A stretch of DNA of 64,000 bases from Streptomyces exfoliatus (GTDB lineage Bacteria; Actinomycetota; Actinomycetes; Streptomycetales; Streptomycetaceae), in contig NZ_KL647056.1 of assembly GCF_000725545.1 (NCBI RefSeq), positions 124,001 through 188,000 of the forward strand. Reading direction: 5' to 3'. The first letter of the stretch is position 1. Every line of letters starts with the position of its first letter. Positions 60,429 through 64,000 of this stretch are shown here, piece by piece. The translations under genes were made by a program, and so were the position numbers. The notes below the pieces were generated by a model, which was not told the DNA's origin, made no database searches, and saw only the letters and a list, made by a program, of their open reading frames with translations.

Positions 60429-62738
60429 TCAGAAGGTGCCGTTGTACGACGCGCCGTCGCCGAGCAGGGCCCCACTGGCCACCCGGGCCCCGAAGGGCGC
60501 CTTGTAGTCGCCCGTACCGGGGTGGAAGTACGCGGCGCCGCCCGGCCCGTACGCGTACAGGTCGGGGCGGCCGTCCTTGTTGCCGTCGCCGATGCCGACG
60601 GTGTCGGTGTACGCGCCCCAACCGCCGCCGATCTTCGTCCGGGCGGCGAAGGTACCGTCGCCCTTGCCGAGGTACGTCCAGAGGACGCCGTTCTTGTCGC
60701 GGGCGACGAGGTCCCCGGTCGGGTTGCCGCCGATGTTGCCGGTGGCGGTGATCTGGTTGTAGATCCCCCAGCCGTACCCGATCTTCTTCCGCGCGGCGAA
60801 GGGAGCGGTGGCGCTGCCGGTGCTCTTGTAGAGCCACAGGTCGCCGGCCTTGTCGGTGGCGACGAGGTCGGGGCGGCCGTCGCCGGTGAGGTCGCTGCCG
60901 CCGGTGAACCGGGTGTACGCGTTCCAGCCGCCGCCGATCCGCCTACGGGGCGCCAGCGTCACGTCGAGGGAGACGTCGGCCCCGGTGTACAGCCAGAGCA
61001 CGCCGTCCCGGTCCCGGGCGACGAAGTCGGCGGAGCCACGGCTGACGATGTCGCCGACGGCCTCGATCCGGTCGTAGGCCTGCCAGCCGCCGCCGACCCG
61101 GACGCGCCCGCCGTTCGCGACGAGGCTCTTCCTGCCGACGTCGTACGCGGTGTCGGTCCGCCACAGCACGCCCTGGGCATCGCGGGCCAGCAGGTCCGGG
61201 GTGCCGTTGTCCTTGATGTCGTGCGGGGCGGACGTCCTGACGGCCGTGAAGCTTCCGGAGGCCTCGACGGCCGGGCCGACGCCGTTCTGCGGGGTGGCCT
61301 TGAACGTCCAGTCGTACGCGCCGATGTGGGCGTCCTTGCCCATCTCGGATTCGGCGGCGATCTCGTCCCACGAGATGCAGACGGTGTCGTCCCCGCAGAG
61401 GTACGGGCTGCCGGCGGACTCCGTGTAGAGAGACATCTCCTTCGAGAAGGTCTTGCCCGTCCGGCGGTGGGTGACGGTGAGATCGATGTCGGCGTTGATC
61501 CGGGACAGCTTCCACCTGAGGTGGGAGCCGGGGGCGTTCAGGTCGAGTGTCTGCGGGGTCAGCGAGCCGAGGTAGACGAGCCGGGTCGGTTCACCGGTGG
61601 AGGCGACCTGCTCGGTGGTCGGCCTGCCGTCCGCCCCGAGCGAGATCCGGTACAGGCCCTCGCCCTTCTCGACGGTGCCGCCGCGCGCGAGCAGCGTGGC
61701 GCCGGGGCCGGGCAGAACCTTGGAGACGTAGTCGAGGAGCTTGACCGACTCGCCGGAGGTCAGCGACTTCGCCCTGAACGCGACGTCCGAGCCCGAACCG
61801 CCGGTGCCGTTTCCTTCGAGGGCTGTCGGGACGCCGTACATCGCCCACGAACCCAGCAGGCCCGCGGCGAGGGACTCCCCGTAGCCGAGGTTGATCCGCG
61901 ACTCGACGCCGGTGGCACGGTCCAGGGCGACGATCTCCTGGTCGTTGTAGTCGATCCAGTCCGACCAGGCCAGATGCGTGGCGGAGAACGAGCTGAACCG
62001 GTTGTTGACGTACGAGGCGCTCGGAGCGGTCTCGTGGGTCGAGACCACCGAGGCGGTGTCGAGATCCACCATGGCGTAGTGGCTCCGCAGCGCACCGGTG
62101 GCGCTGTTCGCGTAGTAGTCGACGAGGACGGAGCCGTCACGCGCGGGCGTGGAGCCGATGTGCCTGGCTCCGACGGGGATGCCGGTGATCTTCGTCTGCG
62201 TGACGGCGTTGCCGGTGCGGCTGACGAGGAGCAGCTCCTCCGACGAGCGGTCCGCCTTCACCACCTTGGCGAGGACCGAGTTCCGGGACACGGCCTGCAC
62301 GAAGGTGGCGTTCAGGGCGCCGAGGTCGATCGCGACGGGCGCGCTCCCGGCGGCCATGTCGTGGAGCTTCACGATCTTGACGCTGTAGAGGCTCGACGCG
62401 TCTCCGGACGCGACCACGTCCGACCCGGTGGGGTAGATGGACCCCATGCCGTCGATCGCGGTCGTCGAGCCGTCCGCGTACCGGGTCCAGAGGAACCCGC
62501 TGCCGCCGTTCAGCCCCTTGGTGCTCAGGAAACCGGTGTCCCCGGCGGCCAGGAGGGCCGCGCCCACCGGGAACGCCAGGGGCGCGTCCGCCTCGGCCCC
62601 GGCCTCCGCCGTGACGGCGGTGGGCGCGGGTGCGGCGGTGGCCGGGACGGCCAGGGTGCCCGCGCCGAGCGTGACGGCGAGGACGGTGGTGATCGCGGCG
62701 GAGACACGGCGACGGGCCGGGCGACGTACGGAGTTCAA
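60429..62738 (-). CDS. Exported double beta-propeller FG-GAP protein, array copy 1
   Basis: A 769-residue protein. TTG start by analogy with copy 2 (TTG-AAC-TCC-GTA-CGT) with GGGGGG upstream; a GTG 12 bp earlier is the alternative. Signal SAAITTVLAVTLGAGTLAVPATAA. N-terminal domain FLWTRYADGSTTAIDG and VEKGEGLYRISLGADG; FlgD-like GAYDWTFKATPQNGVGP; about five FG-GAP units (DLTGDGRPDLVATDKAGDLWLYKSTG, DLVARDKNGVLWTYLGKGDGTF). It ends ASYNGTF. It is the 5'-most array gene, behind an imperfect hairpin. Confidence 0.87.
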   Translation of the reverse strand: MNSVRRPARRRVSAAITTVLAVTLGAGTLAVPATAAPAPTAVTAEAGAEADAPLAFPVGAALLAAGDTGFLSTKGLNGGSGFLWTRYADGSTTAIDGMGSIYPTGSDVVASGDASSLYSVKIVKLHDMAAGSAPVAIDLGALNATFVQAVSRNSVLAKVVKADRSSEELLLVSRTGNAVTQTKITGIPVGARHIGSTPARDGSVLVDYYANSATGALRSHYAMVDLDTASVVSTHETAPSASYVNNRFSSFSATHLAWSDWIDYNDQEIVALDRATGVESRINLGYGESLAAGLLGSWAMYGVPTALEGNGTGGSGSDVAFRAKSLTSGESVKLLDYVSKVLPGPGATLLARGGTVEKGEGLYRISLGADGRPTTEQVASTGEPTRLVYLGSLTPQTLDLNAPGSHLRWKLSRINADIDLTVTHRRTGKTFSKEMSLYTESAGSPYLCGDDTVCISWDEIAAESEMGKDAHIGAYDWTFKATPQNGVGPAVEASGSFTAVRTSAPHDIKDNGTPDLLARDAQGVLWRTDTAYDVGRKSLVANGGRVRVGGGWQAYDRIEAVGDIVSRGSADFVARDRDGVLWLYTGADVSLDVTLAPRRRIGGGWNAYTRFTGGSDLTGDGRPDLVATDKAGDLWLYKSTGSATAPFAARKKIGYGWGIYNQITATGNIGGNPTGDLVARDKNGVLWTYLGKGDGTFAARTKIGGGWGAYTDTVGIGDGNKDGRPDLYAYGPGGAAYFHPGTGDYKAPFGARVASGALLGDGASYNGTF

Positions 62739-62750
62739 GGTTCCCCCCAC

Positions 62751-62800
62751 GGGAATCGAAACGACACTCGATGGTGCGAGCGTCGTTCCGTTCGACTCCC
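62751..62800. terminator. Imperfect hairpin upstream of the array
   Basis: Arms starting GGGAATCGAAACGAC and ending in GTCGTTCCGTTCGACTCCC pair with a few mismatches. They lie after the DinB-like gene stop and before array copy 1. Confidence 0.5.
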
Positions 62801-62837
62801 GATCAGGCCGGAGGGTTGTACACCCTGCCGTCCGGCG

Positions 62838-63344
62838 TCACCGCCGTTCCACCACGCCCCGTACGTACGCCGCCTGCCCGGCGTGCTGCAGGTCGTCGGC
62901 GATCACCGACACCAGGCGGACGCCGAGGGTGACCGGAGGGTTCCAGGTGGTGTCGACGACCCGGTCCAGGTCCGCGTTCGTGACCATGCCGACCAGTTCC
63001 TCCGTACGGGCGTGCACGGCGTCGTGGTAGCCGAGCAGCAGCTCGGCCGGGGCGCGGACCTTCCCGGACTGGGCGCGCGACTGGCCGTAGCCGGTCGCCG
63101 CCGCGGGGAACGGGAGCCCGAAGCGGTCGTGCCAGCCGTCCGTGTCCCACAGCTGGTCCCTGCCGAAGGCGCCCGCGAGGTGATCGTCCTGGATGCGGGT
63201 GAGGTGCCAGACGAGCCAGGCGATCGAGTTGGCGTCCGGATCGATCCGGACGGTGAGCTCGTCCTCGGTGAGGCCGTCCACGGCCTCGTGGACGGCCTCG
63301 CGGACCCGGGCGAACGAGTCGACGAGCAGACCGGCGCTGTTCAT
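62838..63344 (-). CDS. DinB/mycothiol-transferase-like protein (DUF664)
   Basis: A 168-residue four-helix-bundle protein starting MNSAGLLVDSFARVREAV, with AAGGAG upstream. Metal-binding His candidates lie in WLVWHLTRIQDDHLAGAF and IADDLQHAGQAAYVRG. The sequence matches the actinobacterial mycothiol transferase/DUF664 group of the DinB superfamily. It probably conjugates or isomerises small molecules using mycothiol. Start chosen 11 codons inside a longer frame because of the ribosome site. Confidence 0.87.
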   Translation of the reverse strand: MNSAGLLVDSFARVREAVHEAVDGLTEDELTVRIDPDANSIAWLVWHLTRIQDDHLAGAFGRDQLWDTDGWHDRFGLPFPAAATGYGQSRAQSGKVRAPAELLLGYHDAVHARTEELVGMVTNADLDRVVDTTWNPPVTLGVRLVSVIADDLQHAGQAAYVRGVVERR

Positions 63345-63426
63345 GGGGGCTCCTTCCGGCAACGGCTTCGGCGGCATTTCGGCGGCTTCGACGGTTTCGG
63401 CCGACGGTTTCGGCGGCCCTCCCGGC

Positions 63427-63825
63427 CTACGCCCGTTTCTTCCGCCAGGTCTCCACCATCGCCTCCACGTCGAACGGCCGCAGGTTCAGCGGCGGCCCGG
63501 CAGGTGGGCGGAGGAGGGCTTCGGCGATCTTGGTGTTGATCTCACCGAGCAGGCGCCGGACCTGGCTCTCCGAGACGGCCGCGGCCACCGCCGCCTCCGC
63601 GTCCTCGGCCTCCTTGCGCAGGGCCAGCGAGGGCGGCAGCACGGACGCGCCCTCGCGGTGCATCTTGCCCTTGATCCACCACAGCTCGTCGTACGGTGCC
63701 GAGTCGTCGGGCAGCGGCTTGCCGAAGCCCGGCAGGCGGCTGAACTCACCCCGTTCGGCGGCCTCGCGGATCTGCTTGTCCACGAACGACTCGAAGCTGA
63801 CTCCGGGCGGCTTCCGTTCGGTCAT
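63427..63825 (-). CDS. DUF1992 (DnaJC28-like) domain protein
   Basis: A 132-residue protein with FVDKQIREAAERGEFSRLPGFGKPL, the DUF1992 signature, followed by WWIKGKMHREG and a C-terminal MVETWRKKRA. The family is found in bacteria and as the conserved part of eukaryotic DNAJC28; the molecular role is unknown. Start MTERKPPGVSFESF. It precedes the DinB-like gene on the same strand by 82 bp. Confidence 0.88.
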   Translation of the reverse strand: MTERKPPGVSFESFVDKQIREAAERGEFSRLPGFGKPLPDDSAPYDELWWIKGKMHREGASVLPPSLALRKEAEDAEAAVAAAVSESQVRRLLGEINTKIAEALLRPPAGPPLNLRPFDVEAMVETWRKKRA

Positions 63826-63956
63826 GTGTCCAGACTACGTAAACGCCCCCGCCCGGGTGTGGTCCTCGCGGTCTTCTGCGACACGCGATCTTCCGGCACG
63901 CTGTGGTCCGTTCAACGCGCGTCGACCCTTGTCCCGTCTCGGTACCCGGAGGATGC

Positions 63957-64000
63957 ATGCGTGCCCGGATCACCCCGCTCGGCACCCTGCTCGCGCTCGT
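63957..64000 (+). CDS. Start of an exported protein (partial)
   Basis: An ATG after CCCGGAGG opens MRARITPLGTLLALV, which looks like the beginning of a Sec signal peptide or membrane helix. The rest lies outside the window. Confidence 0.4.
   Translation, partial: MRARITPLGTLLAL

Larger units (their letters stand above)
51043..62738 (-). repeat. Tandem array of five ~750-residue paralogous genes
   Basis: Five same-strand genes (ends at 51043, 53320, 55660, 57976, 60429) share domain order and long DNA similarity in the 3' FG-GAP part, for example the run encoding WGIYNK/NQI and DLWLYKGTG. The array spans 11.7 kb and invites recombination and gene conversion. Confidence 0.85.

Overview
The window is high-GC actinobacterial DNA and almost certainly comes from a Streptomyces chromosome. 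GTG and TTG starts are common, starts and stops often overlap as GTGA or ATGA, and the gene families are typical of the genus: TPR regulator, zf-HC2 anti-sigma factor, STAS antagonist, mycothiol-linked folds, proline-rich membrane proteins and exported FG-GAP proteins. From memory, purU, a neighbouring SCO4402-type protein and a sigma/anti-sigma/STAS group lie together in the S. coelicolor SCO44xx region, so 14-24 kb looks like core chromosome. No insertion sequence, integrase, tRNA, rRNA or CRISPR array was seen.

Layout. 0-3 kb: the end of an exported I36/FG-GAP protein, a decayed gene and an HTH protein. 3-11 kb: a minus-strand block of small enzymes (two double-VOC proteins, a frameshifted secreted peptidase-like hydrolase, three GNAT acetyltransferases, a DHFR-like reductase), then an AhpD-like protein behind a palindrome. 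11-20 kb: an ABC-2-like exporter, a primase/polymerase-domain protein, an NsdA-like TPR regulator, a proline-rich membrane protein and an orphan ABC binding lipoprotein. 20-24 kb: purU and a sigma factor/zinc-finger anti-sigma/STAS module.

23-45 kb: a dispersed acyl-CoA-type catabolic set. It comprises an acyl-CoA ligase, amidohydrolase, two acyl-CoA dehydrogenases, cyclase-family hydrolase, SDR, zinc alcohol dehydrogenase, flavin reductase, enoyl-CoA hydratase, CoA ligase, DoxX protein and DUF35 zinc-ribbon/OB protein, interleaved with three MFS transporters and a GlxA-type regulator. Five promoter regions in this set carry the same palindrome, CTGACG-N3-CGTCAG, or a near match. This points to one regulon under a repressor that is not encoded in the window.

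45-63 kb: a Ser/Thr kinase with an extracellular ricin-type lectin domain, then two tandem ~440-residue and five tandem ~740-780-residue exported FG-GAP/beta-propeller paralogues. With the copies at 0 and 41 kb this makes nine family members in 64 kb. Strong hairpins separate several array members and at least four of the five start with TTG. This paralogue array and the shared operator are the most interesting parts of the window. The right edge holds a DinB/mycothiol-transferase-like gene, a DUF1992 gene and the start of an exported protein.
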